Source: Cryptomeria japonica (Eukaryota; Streptophyta; Pinopsida; Cupressales; Cupressaceae). Taken from it: DNA of 64,000 nucleotides. Made by a program: the position numbers and the translations under genes. This document shows, in pieces, positions 10,850 to 23,505 of the stretch (its first letter is position 1; each line of letters begins with the position of its first letter). The notes beneath the pieces were generated by a model. The model saw only the letters and a list, made by a program, of their open reading frames with translations, was not told where the DNA came from and ran no database searches. The stretch spans positions 259,213,386 to 259,277,385 of the forward strand of contig NC_081406.1 in the NCBI RefSeq assembly GCF_030272615.1. Direction: 5' to 3'.

Positions 10850-12290
10850 CACATTTCATTTTAAAGCAATAGGAGTAGTTGAGTAGGAAATATAGAGTAG
10901 ACTAGAAATAGTGTATATACATAAATTTGAAGCACATAAATCGAATAATTTCTACAACAACAATCTTGAACTCATCTTCTATATCTCCATCCTGGGAATT
11001 TATGCAATTCTGAGATAGGAGGAAATCAGATCAAGATACTTAATCTGCTATAAAAAGTATTAGTCATTGAAAACAACTAGCGAGTAGGTATACCCTCCTA
11101 GGTCCTGCAGAGCCTAAAGTGAGAGAGTTAGTAACCAAGTAGGTTCACTCTATAAGTTGGCCAAGTCAATTGGAGGGTTTGATCATAGGAGTTGGCATTT
11201 CCTTAGAACCTATCCAATCTATTGATTTAAGACCCAACACATTCATTAATTGTTTTGGACATTTCAAGCTATGTTTTCCTAAAAGATGGTCAAGTATAGA
11301 ACAACAACACTCAGAAAATACAGTCTAGAGAGATTACAGTCTACAGTAAAGCCAGTAGGCAGTCATACCTAGTACCAAATAAAATGACAGTAATCAAGTC
11401 TATTGAGTGAAAAAGAGCAAGGTATAAGTTTCTAAAAGGTCTTTTCAAACCTTAACAACAAATAACATGTTATTGTTGCAGCATTGTCAAAACTTGACAA
11501 GAACAACACCTTATTACCTCAAGAGGCATAGTAGTCATAGGGCAACTCATGTCAAATGTGTAACTCAATACAATAAATAATCTTAGTTTGTATCCCTATA
11601 GCATCATAATGCAATCCTTGACCAAGTATGCATACAAGAAACATCTAGTTCTATTAAGGCACAAGCATCAAAGTCAGAGGTTATGACAACTAGTCGAAAA
11701 CATCAAGTACAAAAAGTTTAGTCTCAGTCATTGGAACACAATTTGCAACATGCATTAGGAGTTGTCCACCTTACAAATAGTGCAACATTAAAAAGGTATT
11801 ATCAAAGCTACAACCACAATTCAAAGAGGAAGCTTACAAAGATACGACAAAGCTAGGTACAGTCATAAGTCAAGGCAAATACATAGTTGAAACTCAGTCC
11901 AAAATAGTGAAGAAGTGCAACAAATGACATGAGAAGTCTAAAGAAGTATTATAGAAATCATGAGTCAAGGATTAATGAATAGATTTTTTGCATCCATGAT
12001 ACAATCCTTAAAAGCATCCATGATACAATCTCAAACACACTTTTTACCATTCTCTTGGTGATTGTGCCCAATTGTGTATGTCTTGCTTATGTATGAAAAT
12101 GGCATTTTGCAGCTTTCCACCGACCATGTATTTGAGATGTCTTTGATTTACATATGGCATGAGCTTAGTTGTAGAGTGAGACTAGGGAGTTGGACCATCT
12201 CAACCATGGTGCGCCTGCATGTGTATATAGTTTTGTGTATTCATTAAATATTTTCATTTAATTTTAATCAACTAAAGAGTAATATTCATG
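10850..12290. other. No recognisable gene
   Basis: AT-rich, probably old LTR or leader sequence. The only landmark is 12198-12238 (TCTCAACCATGGTGCGCCTG...), a near copy of 2055-2094 beside the PBS at 2134. Confidence 0.5.
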
Positions 12291-12295
12291 ACTTA

Positions 12296-12385
12296 CAAGT
12301 AATAAAAAAACTTACAAGGATGAGGCATATTCAATACAAACAAGTAATAAAAAAACTTACAAGGATGAGACATATTCATAACTTT
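12296..12385. repeat. 45-bp tandem duplication
   Basis: CAAGTAATAAAAAAACTTAC followed by AAGGATGAG(G/A)CATATTCA occurs at 12296 and again at 12341, two copies in direct tandem with one or two differences. Confidence 0.8.
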
Positions 12386-12719
12386 TGCAGTCCCACCTTG
12401 GATATCAACACTAGAAGCAACTCATATTGTTCATGTACAAACAAGACAATATGGGAGTTCATTATACCCAGCAACTTGTGGTGTTGTTGTTCATGTTGGC
12501 TCTATTGGACCTTGCAATTAAGATTCAATATACATTATTCAATAAGATTAACTGTGCAACATAATAAAATATTGAAAAGTGCGTTACCTTGTTGAGCTTC
12601 GCTTGGTTTCGAGAATAGTTTAATATTCTCTACTTAATAGGGCCAACCATGTGAAGGTGGAAGCTCATTTGGTCCCTCCTCCCCCTAACATCACTCTAAA
12701 TTCCCCATTAACATCTTAT

Positions 12720-12915
12720 GACATTCATTCATTCATTCTTTCTAGCATTAATAAAATATAGCATTCATTCATTAATATCACATAACATTCATTAACACAT
12801 AACATTGATTAACATTCATTAACACGAAACATTCATCAATATTAATTAACACATATCATCCATAACTGTTAATTAGCACATAATTACATTCACTAACACA
12901 TAAAAATCAGTCATT
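12720..12915. repeat. Low-complexity CATTCATTAACACATAA array
   Basis: Short irregular repeats of ATTCATTAACACATAACATT occupy the stretch just beyond the 3' end of the CACTA accessory gene. Simple-sequence DNA, no coding potential; it may be subterminal sequence of the transposon. Confidence 0.6.
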
Positions 12916-12929
12916 ATCAATAAGTTAGA

Positions 12930-15680
12930 TTACAATCCTTTCTTTCTTTGTTTTTTCTTTGAAGCTATGAAAAGACTAAGTGGAACATCGGTTTCTTCAT
13001 CATTTCCCCCCTCTGCAGATGTTCTGCCAACTGCTCATGATCTCAATGTATGCCTAGTCCTATACTGAGTACAAGGACGCTGAAGCGAAGGGGGGTCCTC
13101 TCTAATAACAAAGAAAATGGTTAAATTCAAAAAAAAAAAAAATTATTGTTACAAGTATTTCATTAATTTAGAGAACATAATTGTTGTCCTCTTTACCTGA
13201 TGGGGCCACATCATTTTGTGTAGCCTCAACCTCAACATACTGAACACCCTCTAGATCATCTGGAGTTGAAATAGTAAAAGTTACATTAATGTTGAACACC
13301 AATAGCAATTATATTTGTTTAAAGCAATAACAGTGGTCCTCTTTACCTAAGTGGGGAACATCACATTCTTGATGTTGTGTACATAGATCATGCTCAACTT
13401 GCTCACCACCGACTACATGCTCTAAAATATTAACAAAAAAGGTTACATTAATTGCTACTCTAATTACAAATTAAGATGTTTAATTGTATTAATAGCTAAA
13501 TAAATAAATTTGAATAGCAAATGAATACCTCCACTACTGGGATGCACATTCGGACCTTCATGTGCAAGTGGTGTTTCACAATTAGCAGGTTGCATTCCAA
13601 TGACATGCACATTGTTATCATTGCTTGCTTATTTAAAACAAATATAGTCACTTTATGTTGGAACTCAACATCAATTAGATTATTGGTAAAGTATTCAATT
13701 TGAAACAACTTCCATTTAGCATATTTACCTGTGTGACGGATGCACTCGAATGTTGTGTATGCCCACTCAATTCTCGTAGCTGATTAGCCATAGCTGAATA
13801 GCCTTGCTGGTAGCCAATTATCTTGTCATCTTCTGTGGGCCCTCTATTGAATTCAGAGCGCTGCATTTTTGCTTGGTACCGTGAATTTTGCTTGCATTGT
13901 TTGATAAAAAAAAAACATTTGCAATTTATTAATATTTTGATGCAATATTTCGTTTACATGAGATACTTACAATTCGTGCAACAAGTTTCATGTAACCACC
14001 AGAGCCGAGTTTGTGTTGCCTGTGCTTTTCTTGCCTTGCCTTGGTTTCCTTTGACGTGTCACTCAGTCTATAAAAAGTTTGAAATATGTTAGATTATATA
14101 AATATAAAGAGTAATTAATTAGTACATAATTACATTCTTAATAGTATCTCATACCTTCTTTTGGCGTCTACTGGTGTATTTCCTTTTTTCCTTTCAATTC
14201 TCTCCTTGGCATCCAAAATCAGGTCCTTCCACTCCCTCTTTGGAATCATGGGGGTTGCTCATACTTTAGGTTCCTCTCCAAATGGATCTTGTATTGGTCC
14301 CTCACATACTTTAGATATGTGCCAGCTTTTTCAAGGAGCTTGGTTTTGTCAAAGGTGTCATTTCCAAACCACTCAACCATTTGGTTTGTCAATTCATCTT
14401 TTAACTGTTTTTCTTGGTCATTCCACCTTTTAAAGCAAAAACAAACCTGTTAGATTTAGAAATGAACTGAAGCTACATTTATTACACTTCAAGAAATGGA
14501 TCAAAGGAAAAGTATTCTAGCAATGATATGAAATCAAAAGTGGATTAGGGTTAGTTCACATATGATGTACCACCTTTTACATATGGTGGGCCCAAATATC
14601 TGCAATGCAGTGTCACTAAGATGTTTATAGAAAATATTATTGCTTGCAAAAAATTCATGGGATCATTAGTCCAAAACGAGTGATCATAAAATAATTTACA
14701 ATTAGGGTATATATAATAATAATTTTAAAGTACCTGGAACCTTTTGTATCTTTAAGGGAAGCATTTCTTCATCGCTCACCACCAATGTGGCTTGCAACGT
14801 TCCCGTACTAGCAATATGAGAAGATCCAGGAAATGATGGTATGTTATCAGTAGTAGTCGCCTCTGACACATCCTCATGTGCATCTTCTCCTGCAAAAAAT
14901 GAATCCACTATGAAATGGCGTAAGAATTCAAGAAATAATGGTTGAAGGAAAATAAACACATGATAGAATATAGAGCAAAAGAGGGATCTACCAATGGTGG
15001 GCAGGCCAATATGACGTGCAATAGAGGATGTTTGCATGCTACATGTTGCCGACATTACAATTGGCAATACAGGTGAGGGTAACCTTTGATGAGGCGGCAT
15101 CGACATTTGCACAATAACATTGACAACACCTAAAGAATAATAAATTAAATATATCAACCATTAAATATATGAAAAGTGCAAGAATTGTAAACAAGGATGA
15201 ACCTTTATTTTGAAAATTGACAGTATCAAGTATGATGTGTTTTGGGTACTCAGAGTGATAAGCCAAGCAAATGATAATACAAGAAAATCGTCATCACCTG
15301 AAGATCCTGCAACACCCTGATCGTGGGAACGACTTTCATGAGGGCGGATAAATTTCTGTAAAAACAATATGTACATATTTTAGTTAATGACATAAAAGAG
15401 AATAAAATATAAACCATCATTGAACTTTTATTATAATTAAAGCTTTCATTACTGCTTACTTGCAAGTTTTCTACTGTCTGAAACAATAATTCCACCCTTT
15501 GTTGTATCTCATCAGTGGTAGGATGCACGATTGCCAAAGAAACAATCTCTTTTCTAATTTTTATAAGAGGCATTTTAAAGAATTTCACAAGGTCTGTGGG
15601 ATCTTTAGGGTCATCATTGCTTAACCCTAATGATTCCACATCCCTAGAAAGGTGTCCAGGTACTGCAACTCCCTTTCCCT
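12930..15680 (-). pseudogene. CACTA transposon second gene, multi-exon, PF03004 (Transposase_24)-like
   Basis: Read on the minus strand, short coding blocks are separated by AT-rich introns with GT..AG ends: about 15680-15460 (PTTDEIQQRVELLFQTVENLQ then GTAAGC), 15355-15298, about 15135-14985, about 14890-14735, 14433-14160, about 14070-13985, about 13890-13735, and small exons to a stop at 12930-12932. The 14433-14160 block carries the plant En/Spm accessory signature: WFGNDTFDKTKLLEKAG, RDQYKIHLERN, MIPKREWKDLILDAKERIERK, NTPVDAKRR. Next comes KARQEKHRQHKLGSGGY, typical of the same family. Breaks: a one-base deletion in the run of C before MIPKREW, and an in-frame TGA in the last exon. Such genes accompany TNP2 in CACTA elements and are thought to bind subterminal repeats. 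Confidence 0.75.
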
Positions 15681-15689
15681 TTCCTCAAA

Positions 15690-16290
15690 CATTCATCTGT
15701 GTCAAGAATATCATTAACAAATACAAAATTAGTATATATCGCTAAAAAAAAGAACATAATAATGTAATAGTTTTCTTCTACCTAATTTGTACAATTACAA
15801 TGAGGTTTACCTACTATGTAGAAGTGTCACAAGGTATATCTCTGTCTGCGATATGTGATGGATCCATGTTGGCCCGTGACAAAGAAAAAATATAAAAACG
15901 TTAGCGGAATTACATCGTACACAACATGAACAACATGAACTTTGTAGACAAAAAGAGTATTAAATAATAAAAAGATGTTGTCATCAAAATCATTGTAAAT
16001 TTTTTAATTCCTTACCTTTAATTTATGTAGACTATGCAGGATCCTCAACTAAATGGTCACATAAATAGTCACATAGCTAATAAACAATCCAATTTCCATA
16101 AATAAACACAGTTTAAAAATTGTCACATAAATAGTCACACTCCCTATCTCCATCTCCATATTAAAAGGTGCATCATAAATTAATTATGTAATGGCATTAG
16201 AATTCAAAATAGAATGAATTAATTATGTTAAAAAAATTCTATCAAGAAGTCAATATTAAATAGATAATATACTAATCGCATACATCATAC
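15690..16290. other. CACTA intergenic sequence
   Basis: AT-rich stretch between the second CACTA gene and the end of the TNP2 tail, on both of which the minus strand is coding. No further exon recognised. Confidence 0.4.
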
Positions 16291-16293
16291 ATT

Positions 16294-16323
16294 TCATTCT
16301 TCATCATCATGAACATCAAGGTC

Positions 16324-16354
<31 letters not shown>

Positions 16355-16360
16355 TCATCA
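16294..16360 (-). pseudogene. C-terminal end of the TNP2 acidic tail, cut off by the copia insertion
   Basis: Minus strand: a run of GAT codons, then GDDDLDVHDDEE and TGA (16294-16296). It has the same phase and composition as the Asp-rich tail at 22877-23110, the other side of the copia element, so the two are parts of one coding repeat. Confidence 0.7.
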
Positions 16361-17415
16361 GTAGGTCCCGGAGACAATTGAGAGGGGGGGGTGAATCAGT
16401 TGTCTAATAAATTCAACCCAAAAACTTATTAACCAACTTAATGCTTAATATCGGTAAATTAGTTAAGTATGCCGGTGGACAATGTTAACAGAAAATTGCT
16501 GTACCGGTAAGAATTAATGCATGAAACATAAGCACAAAGTCATCCACAACACATGACACTAATATTTGTACGTGGAAACCCTGTAAGGGGAAAAACCATG
16601 GTGGGAAACCTTACCCACAATCAGATGATACTACTGCAGATAGTAAGTGTACAAGAGGGGTCTGCACATGCAGAAAGGCCAACAGCCTAGAGCTCACTGC
16701 TTAATCACAAATGGGAGTCACACTGACTACAGTTAGATGGTTAAATCCAATGAGAATGTACTGCACAAAATAGCATCTTCATATGCTAGATTCAGTACCA
16801 GTGTAATGCTGATATGCTTCTACAAAAACCTAACTTCACCTTCAAATGATGTCTTCGTGTATATCCCTGATTGATCTTGCATATACCTTTCCTTAGATCT
16901 TTTTTGCATTCCACACTTGATCTTACAAATAAGATCTTACATTTATACCATACCCTAAGACCAATTTTAGTAGGTCGGCTCTACAAGATATTACAATAAA
17001 AACATTTTACAAACAATACAATATCCGATGCAATAACTGATTGAACATGTTGGCTTAATGCATTTACAACAATAATAAATCATCTCCATAGCGTGCCATG
17101 CTGATCTGGAAAAGATAAACCTGCCGGTGTAACCCTAGATAACCTGGACCTATTTGTCGGTAAAAGAAAATATGCAAATGAGAATATACCAATGATTATT
17201 ACTTCAAATTAAAGTGTCCACATGATGTCTTCGACATTACCAAGTGTCTTCCATGTCAATGCAAGTACCGGTGAACATTATATCCTACCGGTTAACCATA
17301 TATCGGTAACTGTTTGCACAGTTTACTGTTTGCCAGTGAATGTTGGTGGATCTCCAAAGTAGGTGTATTTAGCAGGTGTTGACATTAATGACAAAACCAT
17401 ACCAAAATACCAACA
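16361..17415 (-). repeat. 3' LTR of the nested copia element
   Basis: Direct repeat of 21833-22876. On the minus strand it starts TGTTGG at 17415 beside the polypurine tract. The outer end reads GTAGGTCCCGG, having lost the first T of the TGTAGG seen in the other LTR. A minus-strand TATAAATG lies at 16940-16947. Confidence 0.9.
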
Positions 17416-17429
17416 ATCTCCCCCTTTGG
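17416..17429 (-). other. Polypurine tract of the nested copia element
   Basis: Minus strand CCAAAGGGGGAGAT immediately before the 3' LTR; the same sequence precedes the LTR at 54258-54271 in a related element. It is the usual plus-strand priming site. Confidence 0.8.
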
Positions 17430-17761
17430 CATTGATGGCAACACAAGATGGAAAAACCATCAAAGTGCCAAAACAGAAATGCCAAGTACAAAAACCAATT
17501 CTCCCCCTGGGAGTAATATGTGTTTATACCAATCTCTCCTCAAAAAGATAATGCATTTTTCATACATCTCTCCCTAATGTTTTTCCATATATCTCTCCCC
17601 CTTTGACATCAAATGTCAAAGTCACAAAAGGTCAAGTTCATACAAAATACCAACCAAGTCAATATACCAACTACTCCCCCTAGGAGGTAGCTTCCTCCTC
17701 AAATACCGAAATAAAAGATTTGTCCATTTATTTCTACCGGTTGATGACAATCATCAACTAT

Positions 17762-18550
17762 CTAAGTCTCTACCGGTGGAGGTAAGACTCCGAGCTGATT
17801 TCTGAGATACTCAAAAGTTTCCTTAGGCAAAGGTTTTGTTAAAATATCTGCAAGCTGTTCTTTAGTATTCACATAAACCAGTTTTATCTCTTTTTCTTCA
17901 ACTTTTTCCCTTAGAAAATTCAGTTTGATAGAAACATGTTTTGTTTTAGAATGTAATATAGGATTCTTAGATATATCAATTGTTGCAGTGTTATCACAAT
18001 ATATAGTAATAGGTTCCTTGCATTTTACCTTTATGTCTTTCAAAATTTGCTTAAGCCAAAGTACCTGTGTACGGTTTGTTGCTGCTGCAACATATTCTGA
18101 TTCTGCTGTTGATAAAGATGTACAACTCTGTTTCTTACTTAACCAAAAAACTAATCTCTTTCCAAGAAAGAATGCTCCTCCAGTGGTGCTTTTTCTATCA
18201 TCCACATCTCCTGCCCAATTTGCATCTGTGTATGCATATAGATCAAAATTTTCATCTTTAGAATACCATAATCCAAGATTTGTTGTGCCTTGTAAGTACC
18301 GAAAAATCCTTTTTACTATTGATTCATGATTTTCCCTAGGATTACTCTGAAATCTAGAAACTATATATATTGCATTCATAATATCAGGTCTGGTTTGTGT
18401 CAAATACAGTAATCCTCCTATTATAGATTTGTGTCTAGTTGGATTAATAGGTGTAGATTCATCCCTTTGAGATAATTTGTCATTTGTAGTCATAGGTGCG
18501 CTTACTAGTTTAGAGTTCTCCATCCCAAATTTCCTAAGTAGTTCTTTCAA
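17762..18550 (-). pseudogene. Copia RT C-terminal part plus RNase H
   Basis: 262 codons open. The start (KELLRKFGMENSKLVSAPM) is the end of RVT_2, followed by RHKSIIGGLLYLTQTRPDI. RNase H follows: YTDANWAGDVDDRKSTTGG (first Asp), STAESEYVAA (Glu), IYCDNTATIDISKNP (Asp), then the HSKTKHVSIKLNFLRE and LADILTKPLP motifs typical of plant copia. All visible RNase H catalytic residues are kept. It is separated from the RT N-terminal part by a frameshift and an internal deletion. Confidence 0.92.
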
Positions 18551-18564
18551 GTACTTAGATTGAC

Positions 18565-19227
18565 TTAAAAATATGTCTTTATCAGTCTGTAAAATACTTG
18601 CATAATCAAGATGTCATCATTAGTTACTTTGTAGTATAAATTGCTATCTGCATTTCCTTTAGTAAAACCAATCTTTAAAAGATACTTATCCAGTCTTGCA
18701 TAACAAGCTCTTGGAGCTTGTTTTAATCCATACAGAGCTTTTCTTAATCTGTGAACCATATCATTGTCATCTGTCAAGGAAAATCCATTAGGTTGTTCAA
18801 TATAGACTTCCTCTTCAAGATCTCCATTCAAGAATGCACATTTAATATCCATTTGATAAACTTTGTAATCCTTGTGAGTTGTAAAGGCCAAGAATAATCT
18901 AACTGCCTTAATTCTGGCTACCGGTGCAAAGGTTTCATTGTAATCAACTCCTTCTTTCTGAGAATATCCCTTACACACTAGTCTTGCTTTATTTCTGACA
19001 ACCTTAACATCTTCATTGAGTTTGTTTCTAAATACCCATTTGGTTCCAATTACATTTTTATTTTCAGGCTGGGGAACTAATGTCCAAGTATTATTTTTCT
19101 CAATTTGTCCTAATTCTTCTTCCATAGCTTTAATCCAAAATTTATCTTCACATGCCTCATTGATAGATAATGGTTCAATTTGAGAAATAAGACATACCTC
19201 TTCATTCACCAATCTTCCTCTTGCCAT
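18565..19227 (-). pseudogene. Copia reverse transcriptase (RVT_2), N-terminal part
   Basis: [34 protein letters not shown]-type sequence, [33 protein letters not shown] and [20 protein letters not shown] (catalytic Asp) are standard RVT_2 blocks, followed by [16 protein letters not shown]. After DDILIM the frame runs into [13 protein letters not shown]-type sequence of the neighbouring frame, so the YVDD catalytic box and roughly 60 codons around it are missing. Confidence 0.9.
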
Positions 19228-19299
19228 GACTCCTTTAAGTTTCCTTCCAATTATCCGATCTTCAGAATGATTCAGTCTTACATACTGGGGTGTCTTAGT

Positions 19300-20215
19300 C
19301 TATTGTTGTTCTTCAATTACTGTGGAATCCTCTGATGATACCAGAGTAACTAGATCATCATTCTGTATCGGTGGATTTACTGTTGGTTCATTTTTCATAA
19401 TTTCTGTTACCAGTTCAGAGTCTATATACCTTGAAGTTCCTCTGAATTGTTCATCAATCTTTACATTTGTACTTTCAACAATTTTCTGTAATCTTTTATT
19501 AAAACATCTATAAGCTTTACTCTTAGATGAATAACCAAGAAATATTCCTTCATCACTTCTAGGATCAAACTTGCCAATATACTCATCTCTTCTAATATAA
19601 CATTTACTTCCAAAAATTCTAAAATACTTAAGAGTAGGAGTATTACCAAACCCTAGTTCATGAGGGGTCATAGTGGTTTCACCTTTGATGTGAACTTTGT
19701 TGAATGTATAGACAGCAGTGCTTACTGCCTCTCTCCAGTACACATGTGGTAGATTTGCTTTAGATAACATACTTCTTGCTGCATCCAAAATAGTTATGTT
19801 TTTCCTTTCAACAACTCCATTCTATTGTGGTGTCTGAGGTGCTGATAACTGTCTTTTGATTCCATTTACTTCACAGAATATATTAAAATCTCTAGATGTG
19901 AATTCTCCTCCTTGATCTGATCTTAAACATTTAATTTTCTTACCGATTTCATTTTCAACCATTGCTTTGAATAGCTTGAACTTCCCAAGTGCTTCTAATT
20001 TTTCTTTGAGAAAAGTAACCCAACACATTCTAGAATAATCATCAATAATTAGCATGAAATATCTATCAACTTGTAAGCTTTTAGTTCTAGCTGGACCACA
20101 TAAATCAGTGTGAATTAAATCAAGAGCATTATTGGATTTTTCTGGAATACTTTTGAAACTAGCTCTAACTTGTTTCCAAACTGACATTCCTTGCAAATTG
20201 TATTATGAGGTTTCA
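19300..20215 (-). pseudogene. Copia integrase core and C-terminal region
   Basis: The rve core reads DLIHTDLCGP, IDDYSRMCWVTFLKEK (Asp), RSDQGGEFTSRDF (Asp) and GVVERKN (Glu), so the DDE triad is present. An in-frame TAG (about 19822) replaces the usual second Gln of TPQQNG. Downstream blocks TPHELGFGNTPTLKYFRIFGSKCY and DEGIFLGYSSKSKAYRCFN are the usual copia post-core region. Confidence 0.9.
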
Positions 20216-20644
20216 CAATTTTAGGTGATCTCTAACTGCCTTAGAAGTACTGATTTTTATCATGCAATCAAAATTTACATGACATAGTCTTTTATGCCAT
20301 AACCAACTTTCATCTATATGTGCAATTAAGCATGCCTTTTCACTATTATTCAAATGAAAGATATTACCTCTAGTCTGATTACCGATTACAATTTCCAAAC
20401 CAGTTCTATTCATGATTTTGCATTTTCCATTTTTAAATTGTAACTAAAAACCTTTCTCAACTAATTGACCAACACTTAAAATATTGTGTTTTAATCCTTC
20501 AACATAGTAGACATTGTTAGTGTTATGTTTACCATCAAGAGATATTGAACAGGCTTTGTCATCTCCGAATCTTACTAAACCTCCATTGTATTCTTGAAAG
20601 TTCAAGAATTTACCTTTGTCTCCAGTCATGTGATGTGAGCATCC
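20216..20644 (-). pseudogene. Copia protease and GAG-pre-integrase region
   Basis: After WIID at the end of the gag frame the next codon is TGA followed by GCSHHMTGDK; in copia proteases this position is the Ser or Thr of the D-S/T-G active site, so the stop removes it. VYYVEGLKHNILSVGQL is the usual protease C-terminal block, and WLWHKRLCHVNFDCMIKI the H-x-H GAG-pre-integrase block. A stop at about 20441 and a frameshift near 20216 further break it. Confidence 0.85.
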
Positions 20645-21775
20645 TCAGTCAATAATCCATTCATCCTTGGATTCAACTTTAGCTGCTAGGGCTTGTTCTA
20701 CCGGTTGAGAAATAGGTACTGGTTGATCTTCTGTTATAGCAACAAAGACCCATCCATTGTCTGCTGGATCCTCATCAGAATCATCAGTCACACCTTCATC
20801 ATCAATGTAACAAGATTTATCTTTGTTTTTCTTAAATCTATATCTCTGATATTCAAGATTATGTTTGTGTGTCCTTCTAGCTTCTTCTCTTAGTCTAGCA
20901 TGTCTATCAGGGCATCTTGAAGCCATATGACCAATCTTATTGTAGTTGAAACATTTAAAGGGTGCTTTACCTTCATACTTACTTCCAATTGGACCTTTTG
21001 GCATTTTTCTTGCAAATAGTGCTTCAAGTTCTTCAAGCTCTTCATTCTCCTTCCTAGTTTCTTCAAGTTCTCTTGCATAAAAGGCTCTCCAGTCTGATTT
21101 GTCGAAGGATGGAGTAGATGATGTTGATGCTTTGAAGGCCAAATCAGTTTTTATAGTAGCAACAGGACCAAATTCTTCAATTTCAAAAGCTGAAAGTTTT
21201 CCAATCAATGTATCCCTAGTTACTAATGTATTAGGCATTGTTCTCAACTCATTTATAGCAGTAACATTCATTTTGTATGCCGGTGGTAAACCTCTTAAGA
21301 TTTTTGAAACAATCTCATCTTCACTCAAGGTTCCTCCACAACATTTGATACCCAAAACAATTTCATTTACTCTTTCCATAAAAGCAGAAATCCTTTCATC
21401 TTCTTCCATTTTCAGATGTTCATACCTAACTCGGAAGTTTTCAAGTTTTGCAATTTTGACTATGGAATCCCCTTCATTTAGTGTTTCCAAATGATCCCAA
21501 ATAGATTTTGCAGTGGATCTATCTAATAATCCCATGATTTGTTGATCTAATAATGTGCTCAAAAGTGCTTCTCTTGCTTTGCAATCATTTTCTTCATCTT
21601 TGGCTAAAGTAATGGGAGCAGTCTGACCAGCTACAGTAGCAATATAACCATTCTTAGTAACTTCCCAGATGTCTTTACCAATGCAATTCAGATGTGTCTC
21701 CATTCTGATTTTCCATATCCCATAGTTGGTTCCATCAAGTTTAGGACTATCCTTTCTGAAATAATTAGTAGACAT
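20645..21775 (-). pseudogene. Copia gag polyprotein (UBN2 type)
   Basis: 376 codons open, start ATG 21775 about 44 bases from the PBS. YGIWKIRMETHL near the N-terminus, AKSIWDHLETLNEG, KLENFRVRYEHLKM and ILRGLPPAYKM are blocks of copia gag (PF14223). A zinc knuckle near residue 275 reads CFNYNKIGHMASRC: the second Cys of CX2CX4HX4C is Tyr, so zinc binding is probably impaired. An acidic C-terminus leads into the protease. Confidence 0.9.
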
Positions 21776-21818
21776 TGGATCTCCTCAAGTTGTTAAACTT
21801 CTGCAAAAAGAGGACTAG

Positions 21819-21830
21819 GCTCTGATACCA
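21819..21830 (-). other. Primer binding site of the nested copia element (tRNA-iMet)
   Basis: Minus strand TGGTATCAGAGC, two bases inside the 5' LTR end (..CTACA). Perfect match to the common plant initiator tRNA-Met PBS. Confidence 0.92.
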
Positions 21831-21832
21831 AT

Positions 21833-22871
21833 TGTAGGTCCCGGAGACAATTGAGAGGGGGGGATGAATCAGTTGTCTAATAAATTCAAACCAAAAACTT
21901 ATTAACCAACTTAATGCTTAATACCGGTAAATTAGTTAAGTATGCCGGTGGACAATGTTAACAGAAAATTGTTGTGCCGGTAAGAATTAATGCATGACAC
22001 ATAAGCACAAAGTCATCCACAACACATGACACCAATATTTGTATGTGGAAACCCTGTAAGGGGAAAAACCATGGTGGGAAACCTCACCCACAATCAGATG
22101 ATACTACTGCAGATAGTAAGTGTACAAGAGGGGTCTGCACATGCAGAAAGGCCAATAGCCTAGAGCTCACTGCTCAATCACAAATGGGAGTCACACTGAC
22201 TACAGTTGGATGGTTAAATCCAATGAGAATGTACTGCACAAAATAGCATCTTCATATGCTCGATTCAGTACCGGTGTAATGCTGATATGCTTCTACAAAA
22301 ACCTAACTTCACCTTCAAATGATGTCTTCATGTATATCCCTGCTTGTTCTCACATATACCTTTCCTTAGATCTTTTTCGCATTCCACACTTGATCTTACA
22401 AATAAGATCTTACATTTATACCATACCCTAAGACCAATTTTAGTAGGTCGGCTCTACAAGATATTACAATAAAAACATTTTACAAACAATGCAATAACTG
22501 ATTGAACATGTCGGCTTAATGCATTTACAACAATAATAAATCATCTCCATAGCGTGCCATGCTGATCTAGAAAAGATAAACCTATCGGTGTAACCCTAGA
22601 TAACCTGGACCTATTTGCCGGTAAAAGCAAATATGCAAATGAGAATATACCAATGATTATTACTTCAAAGTAAAGTGTCCACATGATGTCTTCGACATTA
22701 CCAAGTGTCTTCCATGTCAATGCAGGTACCGATGAACATTATATCCTGTCGGTTAACCATATACCGGTAACTATTTGCACAATTTACTATTTGCCGGTGA
22801 ATGTTGTTGGATCTCCAAAGTAGGTGTATTTAGCAGGTGTTGACATCAATGACAAAACCATACCAAAATAC

Positions 22872-22876
<5 letters not shown>
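21833..22876 (-). repeat. 5' LTR of the nested copia element
   Basis: Runs from TGTAGGTCCCGG (21833, inner end) to CCATCA (22876, outer end, where TGTTGG of the partner LTR reads TGATGG). A minus-strand TATAAATG at 22413-22420 is the candidate promoter. Confidence 0.9.
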
Positions 22877-23481
<605 letters not shown>

Positions 23482-23505
23482 AATGCCATAGTATCTATTT
23501 TGAGA

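Noticed and set aside
12409-12420. CACTAGAAGC as the CACTA terminal inverted repeat
   Set aside because: No matching inverted terminus was found at the other side and no 3-bp target duplication could be shown.
21819-21830. A tRNA gene suggested by the TGGTATCAGAGC match
   Set aside because: Only 12 bases match and the position beside an LTR identifies it as a primer binding site.
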